A stretch of 64,000 nt of DNA, taken from an uncultured Eubacteriales bacterium (GTDB lineage Bacteria > Bacillota > Clostridia > Oscillospirales > Oscillospiraceae). The notes beneath the pieces are model-generated. The model ran no database searches. It had not been told where the DNA came from and saw nothing but the letters and a program-made list of their open reading frames with translations. The stretch's first letter is position 1, and every line of letters begins with the position of its first letter. Location: the NCBI GenBank assembly GCA_900549475.1, contig UROF01000008.1, positions 31,564-95,563 of the forward strand. Direction: 5' to 3'. The position numbers were made by a program, and so were the translations under genes. Positions 33,810 to 42,431 of this stretch are shown one piece after another.

Positions 33810-34682
33810 ATGTGCGCGTTTCAGCTGCGTTATGATACCTACCGTTCGGCGGTAGAGGAATATTTGGGAGGGCTGTTTTCTGTAGACAAGCCCTATGGCA
33901 AGCTTCAGGAGGCCATGCGGTATAGCCTGATGGCCGGCGGCAAACGGGTACGGCCGGTGATGACGCTGGCATTCTGTGACCTGATGGGCGGCGAGTGGCG
34001 GCGGGCCATTCCCTTCGGCTGTGCTCTGGAATTGGTCCACACCTATTCCCTGATCCATGATGATCTGCCCAGCATGGACGATGACGACCTGCGCCGGGGC
34101 AAGCCCACCTGCCACAAGGTCTATGGCGAAGCCATGGCGGTGCTGGCGGGAGACGCCCTCCAGGCGGAGGCCTTCCGGATCATTGCCACGGCTCCCGGTG
34201 TGGATGACCGGCAGCGGGCGGAGGCGGTAACCGTGCTGGCCAGAGCCTGCGGCGCTGACGGCATGGTGGCCGGTCAGACCCTGGATATTTTGGGCCTGGG
34301 CCGGAACCGCAGTGAGCTGGAGCTGCTCCACAGCCTCAAGACCGGGGCCATGATCCAGGGAGCGGCGGAGCTGGGCTGTATTGCCGCGGGGGCAGACAGC
34401 CGTCAGCGGGAGCGGGCGGCGGAGTACGCCCAGCATATCGGTCTTGCTTTCCAGGTGCGGGACGATATCCTGGATGTGATCGCTGACCAGCAGATCCTGG
34501 GCAAGACGGTGGGCTCTGATCAGCGGGACGGTAAGATAACCTTTGTGGACCTCCTGGGACTGGAGGACAGTGAGAAGCTGGTGGCACAGGAGACAGCTAA
34601 GGCGAAAAACGCCATTGCCGACCTGCAGGGATGTGAATTCCTGCTGAATCTGGCGGAGCGCCTGGCGGACAGGAGGAACTGA
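33810..34682 (+). CDS. ispA: Polyprenyl (farnesyl/geranyl) diphosphate synthase
   Basis: 290 residues. First Asp-rich motif DDLPSMDD (about 83-90) followed by LRRGKPT, GKRVRP near 45, and second motif DDILD near 220. Condenses IPP with DMAPP or GPP, most likely to farnesyl diphosphate, for undecaprenyl and quinone chains. Five bases after xseB; overlaps the next gene by one base. Confidence 0.93.
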   Translation: MCAFQLRYDTYRSAVEEYLGGLFSVDKPYGKLQEAMRYSLMAGGKRVRPVMTLAFCDLMGGEWRRAIPFGCALELVHTYSLIHDDLPSMDDDDLRRGKPTCHKVYGEAMAVLAGDALQAEAFRIIATAPGVDDRQRAEAVTVLARACGADGMVAGQTLDILGLGRNRSELELLHSLKTGAMIQGAAELGCIAAGADSRQRERAAEYAQHIGLAFQVRDDILDVIADQQILGKTVGSDQRDGKITFVDLLGLEDSEKLVAQETAKAKNAIADLQGCEFLLNLAERLADRRN

Positions 34683-35128
34683 TGACGGTTCGGTTCGGCA
34701 TGCTCACAGGAAACGCAATCATTGACTGTGCTTTGCTGGCCTGGTTCCTGGCCCAGCTCATCAAGGTGATTTTGGACCTGGTGATCCTGCGCCGGTTTGA
34801 TGCCTCACGGTTTGTGTCCAGCGGAGGAATGCCCAGCAGCCACTCAGCTCTGGTGGTAGCTGCCGCCACTGCTATCGGCAAGCTTTACGGGATCGATGGC
34901 CCAGCGTTTGCTTTGGCGGCAGTCCTCTCTGCTGTAGTGATGTACGATGCGTGTAATGTCCGGCGCAGCGCCGGAGATACTGCCCGGCTGGTCAATCAGC
35001 TCCTGGAGCATGTAGAGAAGCTGACGGCGGAGGATTTTGCCGACGACTTGAAGATCATTATGGGCCATACGCCCCTTCAGGTGGCAGCGGGCGCTCTGCT
35101 GGGGCTTGGTATCGGATTGCTGGCCTGA
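34682..35128 (+). CDS. Divergent PAP2 family protein (YuiD/DUF212)
   Basis: 148 residues, four hydrophobic segments. RRFDASRFVSSGGMPSSHSALVVAAATAIG is the conserved PSSHS block of DUF212. YMYDACNVRRSAG-like segment and DDLKIIMGHTPLQVAAGALLG follow. Probably an integral membrane phosphatase acting on a lipid phosphate, fitting its coupling to the isoprenyl synthase (TGATG stop/start overlap). Confidence 0.9.
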   Translation: MTVRFGMLTGNAIIDCALLAWFLAQLIKVILDLVILRRFDASRFVSSGGMPSSHSALVVAAATAIGKLYGIDGPAFALAAVLSAVVMYDACNVRRSAGDTARLVNQLLEHVEKLTAEDFADDLKIIMGHTPLQVAAGALLGLGIGLLA

Positions 35129-35137
35129 TTTCCGGCC

Positions 35138-35166
35138 TTGACAAACGGTTTTTTGCCGGATATACT
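35138..35166 (+). promoter_or_regulatory. Sigma-A promoter of T-box leader
   Basis: TTGACA, 17 bases, TATACT. Confidence 0.85.
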
Positions 35167-35174
35167 AAACAAGA

Positions 35175-35432
35175 ATATGGCTGTGAAGGGGAGCAGTACG
35201 CCTGCGGCGGATGCGCAGAGAGGGACCGGTTTGGTGCAAGGTCCTGTGAAGCGCCGGCGGAAGTCGCCCCAGAGCCCCGGCGGGAAAGGTCGCTTTTAAA
35301 GCGCCCCAGTAAATGCCGGCGGATCTCCTCCGTTATTGGGAGCATGAGTGTCCCCTTAAGGGGAAATTCGGGTGGTACCGCGGAAGTTTTTCGCCCCGAG
35401 CCAATTGTTGGCTCGGGGCGTTTCTTTTTGAG
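35175..35432 (+). promoter_or_regulatory. T-box riboswitch (predicted tRNA-Val)
   Basis: Stem I runs from about 35190, with an AGTA element, a GGACC...GGTGCAAGGTCC distal arm and a GTC triplet at 35263-35265 as candidate valine specifier. The invariant T-box GGGTGGTACCGCGG is at 35370-35383. It is followed by a terminator hairpin, GCCCCGAGCCAA / TTGGCTCGGGGC, and a T tract (35392-35429). Uncharged tRNA should open the terminator and induce the YcxB-like gene and valS. The specifier call is inferred from valS. Confidence 0.92.
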
Positions 35433-35445
35433 AAAGGGGGCACCT

Positions 35446-36084
35446 GTGGACTACCGTTTTGCTGCGACCTGTGTGACGGCCGAGGAAAAGGCTGCTCTGC
35501 AACCCCAGCTGGCCCGGGCCCTGGACAAGCGGCTGGAACTCCACAGCCGCCGGACTATGCCGGGCATGTGGTCCGTTACCGACCGGCTGAACAGTATGCC
35601 AAAGGCGCCGGAGGCTGTTCTCAAGCGCCGGCGGGTCCGGTATCGGATCTATGGCATCATTCTGCTGATTTTGGGCCTTCTGCTGTTGGTCCCTGGCCTG
35701 ATGGAACCTCAGGAACTGACGCAGCTTCTGGTGGTGGGGGCCCTGTGTGTGGTGAGCGGTGTTTTGTACCTCCTGCCCCGGAGAAAGGGACCTCACCGCC
35801 GGGAGCAGAGACAGGCTGAGCAGCTGCTGGCGGCTCTGGCTGACTCCGGCGGCGAAGATGTACGCTTCCTTGAGAATGGCATATCCGTCCGGGCGGGAGA
35901 GTCCCTCCAGCAAATTCCTTATGGGGAAATGAACGCTGCCATCGAAACAGAAGATCTTTTTGTGCTGAGTTTTTCCAAGACCAATGCTTTGATCCTGAAA
36001 AAACGGGATATGACAGAGGGGGAACCGGTATCCTTCCTGCCGTTTCTGGCGGAGCGGACGGGACTGGCGCCTGTCGTGATCTGA
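35446..36084 (+). CDS. YcxB-like membrane protein
   Basis: 212 residues from GTG 35446, preceded by AAAGGGGG; it begins just after the T-box terminator, so an ATG further upstream inside the leader is unlikely. Two adjacent helices (about 66-103) and a C-terminal YcxB-type domain (IPYGEMNAAIETEDLFVLSFSKTNALILKKRDM). Function unknown. It stands between the T-box and valS, so it is induced with valS under valine tRNA starvation. Confidence 0.75.
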   Translation: MDYRFAATCVTAEEKAALQPQLARALDKRLELHSRRTMPGMWSVTDRLNSMPKAPEAVLKRRRVRYRIYGIILLILGLLLLVPGLMEPQELTQLLVVGALCVVSGVLYLLPRRKGPHRREQRQAEQLLAALADSGGEDVRFLENGISVRAGESLQQIPYGEMNAAIETEDLFVLSFSKTNALILKKRDMTEGEPVSFLPFLAERTGLAPVVI

Positions 36085-36132
36085 ACCATAGCGTAAAAGA
36101 AGAATTTACTGAAATATACAGGAGACAACATT

Positions 36133-38778
36133 ATGAGACAAGAACTGCCTAAGACCTATGAACCCCGGGAGGTGGAAGGGAAGATCTATCAGGCCTGGAT
36201 GGACAGCAATTGCTTCCACGCCGAGCCTAACCCGGACAAGAAACCCTTCTGCATCGTCATGCCGCCTCCCAACGTCACCGGCCAGCTCCACATGGGCCAC
36301 GCCATGGACGCCACTCTCCAGGACATCCTCATCCGCTACAAGCGGATGCAGGGCTATGAGGCACTGTGGATGCCCGGCACCGACCACGCCGGCATCGCCA
36401 CCCAGATCAAGGTGGAGGAGGAGCTGCGCACCAAGGAGGGCCTGACCCGCTATGACCTGGGCCGTGAGAAGTTCCTGGAGCGGGTGTGGGACTGGAAGAA
36501 CAAGTACGGCAACCGCATCGTGGAGCAGCAGAAGAAGCTGGGTGCCTCCTGTGACTGGGAGCGGGCCCGGTTCACCATGGACGAGGGCTGCTCCAAGGCC
36601 GTCCGCGAGACCTTCTGCGAGCTCTATGACAAGGGCCTCATCTACAAGGGCAGCCGGATCATCAACTGGTGCCCCCACTGCGTCACCGCCCTTTCCGACG
36701 CGGAGGTGGAATATCAGGATAAGCCCGGCCACCTGTGGTATATCCGCTACCCCCTGACTGACGGCTCCGGCGACCTGGTGGTGGCCACCACCCGTCCCGA
36801 GACCATGATGGGCGATACCGGTGTGGCGGTGAACCCGGAGGACGAGCGCTTCAAGCACCTGGTGGGCAAGACCTGCATCCTGCCCATCATGAACCGGGAG
36901 ATCCCCATTGTGGCCGACGATTACGTGGAGCTGGGCTTCGGTACCGGCGCGGTGAAGATGACCCCCGCCCACGACCCCAACGACTTTGAGGTGGGCCTGC
37001 GCCACAACCTGGAGACCATCCGGGTCATCGGTGACGACGGCAAGATCAACGAGAATGGCGGCCCCTACAACGGTATGGACCGTTACGAGTGCCGCGCCGC
37101 CATCATCAAGGACCTGGAGGAGCAGGGGTACCTGGTCAAGACCGAGGACTACAGCCACAACGTGGGCACCTGCTACCGCTGCCACAACGACGTGGAGCCT
37201 CTGATTTCTGCCCAGTGGTTCGTGAAGATGGAGCCCCTGGCCAAGGAGGCCCTGCGGGTGGTCAACGACGGCGAGGTGAAGTTTGTCCCCGACCGCTTTG
37301 CCAAGACCTACACCAACTGGATGGAGAACGTCCACGACTGGTGCATCTCCCGCCAGCTCTGGTGGGGCCACCAGATCCCTGCCTGGACCTGCGCTGACTG
37401 CGGCCATATTACCGTGGACCGTCAGGACCCCACCTGCTGCGCCAAGTGCGGCAGCAAGAACATCGAGCGGGACCCCGACGTGCTGGATACCTGGTTCTCC
37501 TCCGCTCTTTGGCCCTTCTCCACTCTGGGCTGGCCTGACAAGACCCCGGAGCTGGATTACTTCTATCCCACGTCCGTTCTGGTCACCGGCTATGACATCA
37601 TCTTCTTCTGGGTCAGCCGCATGATTTTCTCCGGCTGCGAGCAGATGAAGAAGTACCCCTTTGAGAAGGTCCTGATCCACGGCCTTGTCCGGGATGACAA
37701 GGGCCGGAAGATGTCCAAGTCCCTGGGCAACGGCATTGACCCCCTGGAGATGGCGGACAAGTTCGGCGCCGATGCGCTGCGCTTCAACCTGATCACCGGC
37801 AACAGCCCCGGAAACGACATGCGCTTCTATGTGGAGAAGTGCGAGGCCATGCGGAACTTTGCCAACAAGATCTGGAATGCCAGCCGCTTCGTCATGATGA
37901 ACCTGACCATCGACGAGGTGAAGCTGCCTGAGAAGCTGGAGCTGGAGGACAAGTGGGTCCTCTCCCGGCTCAACACGCTCGTGAAGGAAGTCACCGAGAA
38001 CATGGACGCCTATGAGCTGGGTGTGGCTTCCGCCAAGGTCTACGACTTTATCTGGGATACCTACTGCGACTGGTATATTGAGCTGACCAAGGGCCGTATG
38101 CAGGCGGACGACCAGGATGCCCGTCTGGCGGCGGAGAACGTCCTGTGCTACGTCCTCATCCAGATGCTCAAGCTCCTCCATCCCTTCATGCCCTTCATCA
38201 CTGAGGAGATCTACCAGGCTCTGCCCCACGTGGCGGGAGAGGACGCCTCCTTCATCATGCTCAGCGACTGGCCGGTGTACGACGAGAAGTTTGCCTTCCC
38301 GGCAGAGGAGGCGGCCATGGAGGAGATCATGGACGCTATCCGGGCCATCCGTACCCGCCGCAGCGAGATGAACGTGGCTCCCGGCCGGAAGGTACAGCTC
38401 ACCATCGCCACCGCCAATATGGACGTGTTTACCGCCGGCGCCCCCTTCTTCAAGCGGCTGGCCGGCGCCACCGAGGTTCATGTGGTACCTGCCGCTGAGG
38501 CACCTGCCTCCAAGGGCCAGGTGGAGGTGGTCACCCACTCTGCCCGGGTGTTCATGCCCCTCCAGGAGCTGGTGGACGTGGCGCAGGAGCTCCAGCGTAT
38601 TGCCAAGGAGAAGGAGAAGGCCCTGGGTCACCTGAAGGGTATCGAGGCCAAGCTCAGCAACGAGGCCTTTACCTCCAAGGCACCTGCCAATATTGTCCAG
38701 AACCAGCGGGATCAGGCGGAGAAGCTGCGGGCCCTCATTGCCCAGCTGGATCAGTCCGCCGCCGCCATGCAGGCGTAA
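36133..38778 (+). CDS. valS: Valine--tRNA ligase
   Basis: 881 residues. Class I HIGH-type motif PPPNVTGQLHMGHA (about 44-57), GTDHAGIATQ, the editing domain with ATTRPETMMGDTGVAVNP and FGTGAVKMTPAHDPND, the KMSKS loop GRKMSKSLGNGIDP, tRNA-anticodon domain, and a C-terminal coiled-coil arm. ValS rather than IleS because of the MPxTDHAG and editing-site sequence. A terminator follows; folC, its common partner, is absent. Confidence 0.98.
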   Translation: MRQELPKTYEPREVEGKIYQAWMDSNCFHAEPNPDKKPFCIVMPPPNVTGQLHMGHAMDATLQDILIRYKRMQGYEALWMPGTDHAGIATQIKVEEELRTKEGLTRYDLGREKFLERVWDWKNKYGNRIVEQQKKLGASCDWERARFTMDEGCSKAVRETFCELYDKGLIYKGSRIINWCPHCVTALSDAEVEYQDKPGHLWYIRYPLTDGSGDLVVATTRPETMMGDTGVAVNPEDERFKHLVGKTCILPIMNREIPIVADDYVELGFGTGAVKMTPAHDPNDFEVGLRHNLETIRVIGDDGKINENGGPYNGMDRYECRAAIIKDLEEQGYLVKTEDYSHNVGTCYRCHNDVEPLISAQWFVKMEPLAKEALRVVNDGEVKFVPDRFAKTYTNWMENVHDWCISRQLWWGHQIPAWTCADCGHITVDRQDPTCCAKCGSKNIERDPDVLDTWFSSALWPFSTLGWPDKTPELDYFYPTSVLVTGYDIIFFWVSRMIFSGCEQMKKYPFEKVLIHGLVRDDKGRKMSKSLGNGIDPLEMADKFGADALRFNLITGNSPGNDMRFYVEKCEAMRNFANKIWNASRFVMMNLTIDEVKLPEKLELEDKWVLSRLNTLVKEVTENMDAYELGVASAKVYDFIWDTYCDWYIELTKGRMQADDQDARLAAENVLCYVLIQMLKLLHPFMPFITEEIYQALPHVAGEDASFIMLSDWPVYDEKFAFPAEEAAMEEIMDAIRAIRTRRSEMNVAPGRKVQLTIATANMDVFTAGAPFFKRLAGATEVHVVPAAEAPASKGQVEVVTHSARVFMPLQELVDVAQELQRIAKEKEKALGHLKGIEAKLSNEAFTSKAPANIVQNQRDQAEKLRALIAQLDQSAAAMQA

Positions 38779-38818
38779 GACAGATTTACCGCGGGATTTC
38801 ACAATAAGGATCACCAGG

Positions 38819-38857
38819 CCGCCCATCGGAATATTCCGATGGGCGGCGAACGTTTTT
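38819..38857 (+). terminator. Intrinsic terminator of valS
   Basis: CCGCCCATCGGAAT / ATTCCGATGGGCGG followed after a few bases by TTTTT. Confidence 0.8.
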
Positions 38858-38868
38858 ACAGATTTCTC

Positions 38869-38896
38869 TTGCATTTGCGGACGAGCGTGCTATACT
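38869..38896 (+). promoter_or_regulatory. Sigma-A promoter of NifX-like gene
   Basis: TTGCAT, 16 bases, TATACT. Confidence 0.7.
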
Positions 38897-38901
38897 ATTA
38901 T

Positions 38902-38913
38902 TGACATATGTCA
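38902..38913. promoter_or_regulatory. Candidate operator palindrome
   Basis: TGACATATGTCA, a perfect 12-base palindrome centred about 11 bases after the -10 box, over the likely transcription start. It resembles a dimeric repressor site; the regulator is unknown. Confidence 0.55.
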
Positions 38914-39001
38914 GAAATAAAGGGCTGCCTGTCACTTGTCCCCAGCTGTTGGGTACGGGGAGCGGCCCGCTGACTCAGGATTTTTCAGGAGGAATGTAAC
39001 C

Positions 39002-39424
39002 ATGCGTATTGCGGTGACTTACGAGGACGGTCAGGTATTCCAGCACTTTGGCCATACGGAGCAGTTCAAGATTTACGATGTGGAGGACAGTAAGATCGTC
39101 AACGCTGTAGTGGTGCCCACCAACGGCAGCGGCCATGGGGCCCTGGCGGGCTTCCTGTCCCAGATGAAGGTCAATGCCCTGATCTGCGGCGGCATCGGCG
39201 GCGGTGCCCGGACGGCTCTGGATGAGGCGGGCATTCTGCTCTACCCCGGTGTGGTGGGAGAAGCCGACGCTGCGGCAGCGGCTCTGGCAGCCGGGAATCT
39301 CCAGTACAATCCCAACACCATGTGCCAGCACCACCACGAGGGTGGTCACGACTGTGGCAGCCACGGCGGGTGCGGCCATCACGGCGAAGGCCATGAGTGC
39401 CGTCACGGTAACTGCAACGGCTGA
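39002..39424 (+). CDS. NifB/NifX-family Fe-Mo cofactor-binding domain protein with His/Cys tail
   Basis: 140 residues. Residues 1-100 are a Nitro_FeMo-Co (MTH1175-like) domain: MRIAVTYEDGQVFQHFGHTEQFKIYDV, LICGGIGGGARTALDEAGI. The last 33 residues hold nine histidines and five cysteines, a tail suited to binding Fe-S clusters or transition metals. Nitrogenase genes are absent, and members of this group in non-fixing anaerobes act in Fe-S or metal traffic. ATG 39002 follows AGGAGG. Confidence 0.9.
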   Translation: MRIAVTYEDGQVFQHFGHTEQFKIYDVEDSKIVNAVVVPTNGSGHGALAGFLSQMKVNALICGGIGGGARTALDEAGILLYPGVVGEADAAAAALAAGNLQYNPNTMCQHHHEGGHDCGSHGGCGHHGEGHECRHGNCNG

Positions 39425-39432
39425 TAGAAAAT

Positions 39433-39478
39433 CCCCCGCTGTTCCCTTCCATGGGACAGCGGGGTGTTTCTTTTTTTG
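39433..39478 (+). terminator. Intrinsic terminator
   Basis: CCCCGCTGTTCCC / TGGGACAGCGGGG then TGTTTCTTTTTTT. Confidence 0.9.
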
Positions 39479-39605
39479 CTTTTTTCCAGGACGCTGGCCC
39501 ATGGGGAGGGAGCCGACGGGTAAGCAGTTTTTCAGCCTTCCAGGTTGTTGGCTCCGGCAGGTAAATCCTGTTGGCAGGTTCCCGCAAAAAAATAGTATGC
39601 CCCTA

Positions 39606-39634
39606 TTGACAGGTGGGGGACTTTGTTATATAGT
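39606..39634 (+). promoter_or_regulatory. Sigma-A promoter of second GntR-ABC module
   Basis: TTGACA, 17 bases, TATAGT. The sequence straight after, TAGTTAGTTACACAAG, may hold the operator. Confidence 0.75.
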
Positions 39635-39681
39635 TAGTTACACAAGCAATGAACCACTCAACCAACGAAGGAGGGACCGAT

Positions 39682-40047
39682 TTGAATGAACAGCTGACAG
39701 AACAGAAATCCATCTATTTGCAGATCAGCGAGATGATCGAAACGGACATCCTCCGGGGGATTCTTCTGGAGGAGGAGCAGGTACCCAGCACCAACGAGCT
39801 GGCGAAGCTCTACACCATCAATCCCGCCACTGCTGCCAAGGGGATCAACCTCCTGGTGGACGATGGTATTCTCTATAAACGCCGGGGCATCGGTATGTTT
39901 GTCTCCCCAGGCGCCAGGGAGAAGATCCTGCAAAAGCGCCGGGCGGCCTTTGCACGGGATCACATCGCGCCGCTGCTGGCGGAAGCCAGGAGCCTTGGCA
40001 TCACCCAGGAGGAATTACTGACCATGATAAAGGAGAGAGAATTATGA
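39682..40047 (+). CDS. GntR-family transcriptional regulator (YtrA subfamily)
   Basis: 121 residues. Winged helix with KSIYLQISEMIETDILRGILLEEEQVPSTNELAKLYTINPATAAKGINLLVDDGILYKRRGIGMFV, then a short helical tail (YtrA type). I place the start at TTG 39682 because GGAGGG lies six bases upstream and conserved sequence begins there; ATG 39649 has no site. Overlaps the ATPase gene by four bases. Confidence 0.9.
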   Translation: MNEQLTEQKSIYLQISEMIETDILRGILLEEEQVPSTNELAKLYTINPATAAKGINLLVDDGILYKRRGIGMFVSPGAREKILQKRRAAFARDHIAPLLAEARSLGITQEELLTMIKEREL

Positions 40048-40925
40048 GCTTTACCTGTGAGCATATCACCAAGGTTTACGGCGGCCGGGAGGTCCTGAAG
40101 GATGTGTCCCTGACCTTGGAGCCGGGGAAGATCTACGGCCTCATCGGCCGTAATGGTGCGGGCAAGACCACCCTCCTGAGCATCCTCACCGCCCAGAACC
40201 CTGCTACAAAGGGAACGGTATCTCTGGACGGGGAGCCGGTGTGGGAGAACCGGAAGGTATTGGAGAAGCTGTGCTTTTCCCGGGAACTGAACGTGGGAGC
40301 AGAGAGCGGCATCGCTTCCATCAAGGTGAAAGAGTACCTTCGCATTGCCGCTACCTACTATGCCGCCTGGGACAAGGAAATGGAAAAGCGGCTGGTGACG
40401 CTCTTTGAGCTGGACGTAAAAAAGAAGCTGGGGAAGCTGTCCAAGGGTATGCTGTCCATGGTGACCATCATCGTGGCCATGTGCTCCAAGGCCCCCTACA
40501 CCATTCTGGATGAGCCGGTGGCAGGACTGGACGTAGTTGCCCGGGAGCAGTTCTACAAGCTGCTGCTGGAGGAGTACAGCACCAGTGGCCGTACCTTCCT
40601 CATCTCCACCCACATCATCGAGGAGGCTGCCGATGTGCTGGAGGAGGTCATTATCCTCCATGAAGGAAAGATCCTCCTGGTGGAGGAGACCCAGGAGCTG
40701 CTGGAGCGGGTGCGCTATGTCAGCGGTAAAGCTGAGGAGGTAGATGCCGCTGTGGCTGGCCTGGAGACGCACCACCCGGAGACTTTGGGCCGCAGCAAAG
40801 GCGTCACCGTATTTCTCCGGCCCGGCCAGAAGGTGGATGAGAGCCGGGATGTGTCCGTCCAGATGGTGAATCTCCAGAAGGCATTTGTTGCCCTGTGCGG
40901 GGAGGAGGCCCATCATGAAGCGTAA
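40044..40925 (+). CDS. ABC transporter ATP-binding protein (exporter)
   Basis: 293 residues. Walker A GRNGAGKTT (about 33-41), signature KLSKGMLSMVTIIVAM (a departure from LSGGQ), Walker B PYTILDEPVAGLD, switch His in STHIIEE. ATG overlaps the GntR stop; its end overlaps the next gene. YtrB-like exporter ATPase. Confidence 0.93.
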   Translation: MSFTCEHITKVYGGREVLKDVSLTLEPGKIYGLIGRNGAGKTTLLSILTAQNPATKGTVSLDGEPVWENRKVLEKLCFSRELNVGAESGIASIKVKEYLRIAATYYAAWDKEMEKRLVTLFELDVKKKLGKLSKGMLSMVTIIVAMCSKAPYTILDEPVAGLDVVAREQFYKLLLEEYSTSGRTFLISTHIIEEAADVLEEVIILHEGKILLVEETQELLERVRYVSGKAEEVDAAVAGLETHHPETLGRSKGVTVFLRPGQKVDESRDVSVQMVNLQKAFVALCGEEAHHEA

Positions 40926-41574
40926 TCTCCGGTTCTGGACCCGATATACCTGGGAGGGGATGCAGGTTGTACTGATCGTACTGGCCATTCTGTTGGTTCT
41001 CAGTGCCATCGGCGCCAGCCAGCTTGAGCTGACAGTGCTGGCGGCCACTGCTCCGGGCTACCTGCTGCTAGCCGCCGCTTTGACGGTGGTTATGCTCAAC
41101 TATGGTACGCAGGCGGTCTACATCCCTCTGCTGATCTCCATGGGGGAGACGCGGCGCAACATCTTTCTGGGGTACCACTACTACCGGGTCCTTATCATTG
41201 CCATCGCCATAGGGCTCAGTGCCCTGATCTGGGCCCTGGTACCGGGAGATATCTCGCAGCTGGGGCTGCGGAACATCCCCAGCATCCTGGCCATCCTGAT
41301 CATCGCATCTGCTTTGGGCAGCATCATGGGGACCATCTACTTTAAGTGGAAGTGGGCAGCTACGATTTTGCTGTTGGTGGTATTTGGCACCTGCGGAGGA
41401 ATCGGCGGCTTCTCTATTGCCGGAGGCGGCGAAGATGTGGTGTGGCTGCTTGGAAAGGGTGCTGCTGTCCTGGCGGAATTCCCCTGGTGGATTGCCTTGG
41501 CGGCGGTGGCCGCTCTGGCGCTGGATGTGGTCTTTCAGTGGGGCCTGCTGCGCCGGCAGGAAGCAAAGCTGTAA
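40915..41574 (+). CDS. ABC transporter permease (hydrophobic)
   Basis: 219 residues, about six membrane helices and little soluble sequence. It begins at ATG 40915, eleven bases inside the ATPase gene, with GGAGGAGG upstream. No named family is obvious; position within the YtrA-type module defines it as a membrane subunit of the exporter. Confidence 0.8.
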   Translation: MKRNLRFWTRYTWEGMQVVLIVLAILLVLSAIGASQLELTVLAATAPGYLLLAAALTVVMLNYGTQAVYIPLLISMGETRRNIFLGYHYYRVLIIAIAIGLSALIWALVPGDISQLGLRNIPSILAILIIASALGSIMGTIYFKWKWAATILLLVVFGTCGGIGGFSIAGGGEDVVWLLGKGAAVLAEFPWWIALAAVAALALDVVFQWGLLRRQEAKL

Positions 41575-41594
41575 AGGGAAGGAGCTTTATAGTG

Positions 41595-42305
41595 ATGAAA
41601 CAATATTTGTGCGCAGCCCGGCGGGACCCACTGTGGGTCCTGATGTGGGTGGGAGGCTTCTGGCTTTTCGGCGTGATCCTGGTCCTGGCGATCAACGCCA
41701 CTGTCAATGATGAACAGAACTACGCCTGTATGGGGACGCTGTTCGGTCTGGCGGGTGTGCTGCCGGGGGTATTGCTTCGGGGCAATACCAGCGGCCATAT
41801 CCGGTTCCGACTGGCGGTGACCATGGGACAGACCAGAAAGAGTTTTCTCCTGTGGGACACCGCGATCACCCTGTTGGTGGCTGTGATCGGCATTTTCACC
41901 GTCTGGGTCCTGTGGCATGGGGAGAGTTACCTCTACCGCCTGCTGTATCCCGCCTATACCAACGATATCCCCTTGGAGGTGGTATTCCGCTGGCAGATCA
42001 TGGCGGTCGCACTTTTGGCGCTGCCGGTGGTGACGCTGTTTTTTACCGGTATCACCCAGCGGTTTGGAACCAAAGGCTTTGGCGTCCTGTGGCTCCTTCT
42101 GTGGGGCGGCTGCATGCTGATCCCCGCCGCTGTGGGCAGCGCTGCAGACGGCGGTACCAGCCTTCTGGCCCGCATGGGAGGAGGGGTCCTGTGGCTGGCC
42201 GGTATCCTGCCGCCGCTGGCCTGGGCTTGTATGGGGGCAGCAGTGCTGATCGCAGCAGCAGTGGCTGGAATACTGTGCCTCTGTACAGCAGAAGTGAAGC
42301 TGTAA
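41595..42305 (+). CDS. ABC transporter permease (hydrophobic)
   Basis: 236 residues, six predicted helices (for example VLMWVGGFWLFGVILVLAI and TLFGLAGVLPGVLL). It shares the motif TMGQTRKSFLLW with the SMGETRRNIFLGYHY segment of the preceding permease, so the two are probably paralogues forming a heterodimer. AAGGAG lies before an adjacent GTG-ATG pair; ATG 41595 is chosen, GTG 41592 is possible. Confidence 0.8.
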   Translation: MKQYLCAARRDPLWVLMWVGGFWLFGVILVLAINATVNDEQNYACMGTLFGLAGVLPGVLLRGNTSGHIRFRLAVTMGQTRKSFLLWDTAITLLVAVIGIFTVWVLWHGESYLYRLLYPAYTNDIPLEVVFRWQIMAVALLALPVVTLFFTGITQRFGTKGFGVLWLLLWGGCMLIPAAVGSAADGGTSLLARMGGGVLWLAGILPPLAWACMGAAVLIAAAVAGILCLCTAEVKL

Positions 42306-42351
42306 AGTAAAATTATTTTACAAAGCAATCTTCCTTTACAATAATGAAAAT

Positions 42352-42387
42352 ACAAGGGCGCCCGGCCATTTGGCCGGGCGCCCTTGT
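42352..42387. terminator. Bidirectional terminator
   Basis: ACAAGGGCGCCCGGCC / GGCCGGGCGCCCTTGT with ATTT loop; T-rich flank on the minus strand. Confidence 0.85.
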
Positions 42388-42431
42388 CCCATATGGGATC
42401 TAGAGAGAGGGTAAGAGGATAATCGAAATCA

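Noticed and set aside
36106..38874. Very long open frame antisense to valS
   Set aside because: It mirrors valS; strong third-position GC bias leaves the opposite strand open. The translation is low-complexity (Gly/Leu/His-rich) and matches no family.
38930..39001. Longer upstream start for the NifX-like gene (near 38936)
   Set aside because: It would run through the leader just after the promoter; the ATG at 39002 has AGGAGG and is where the conserved domain begins.
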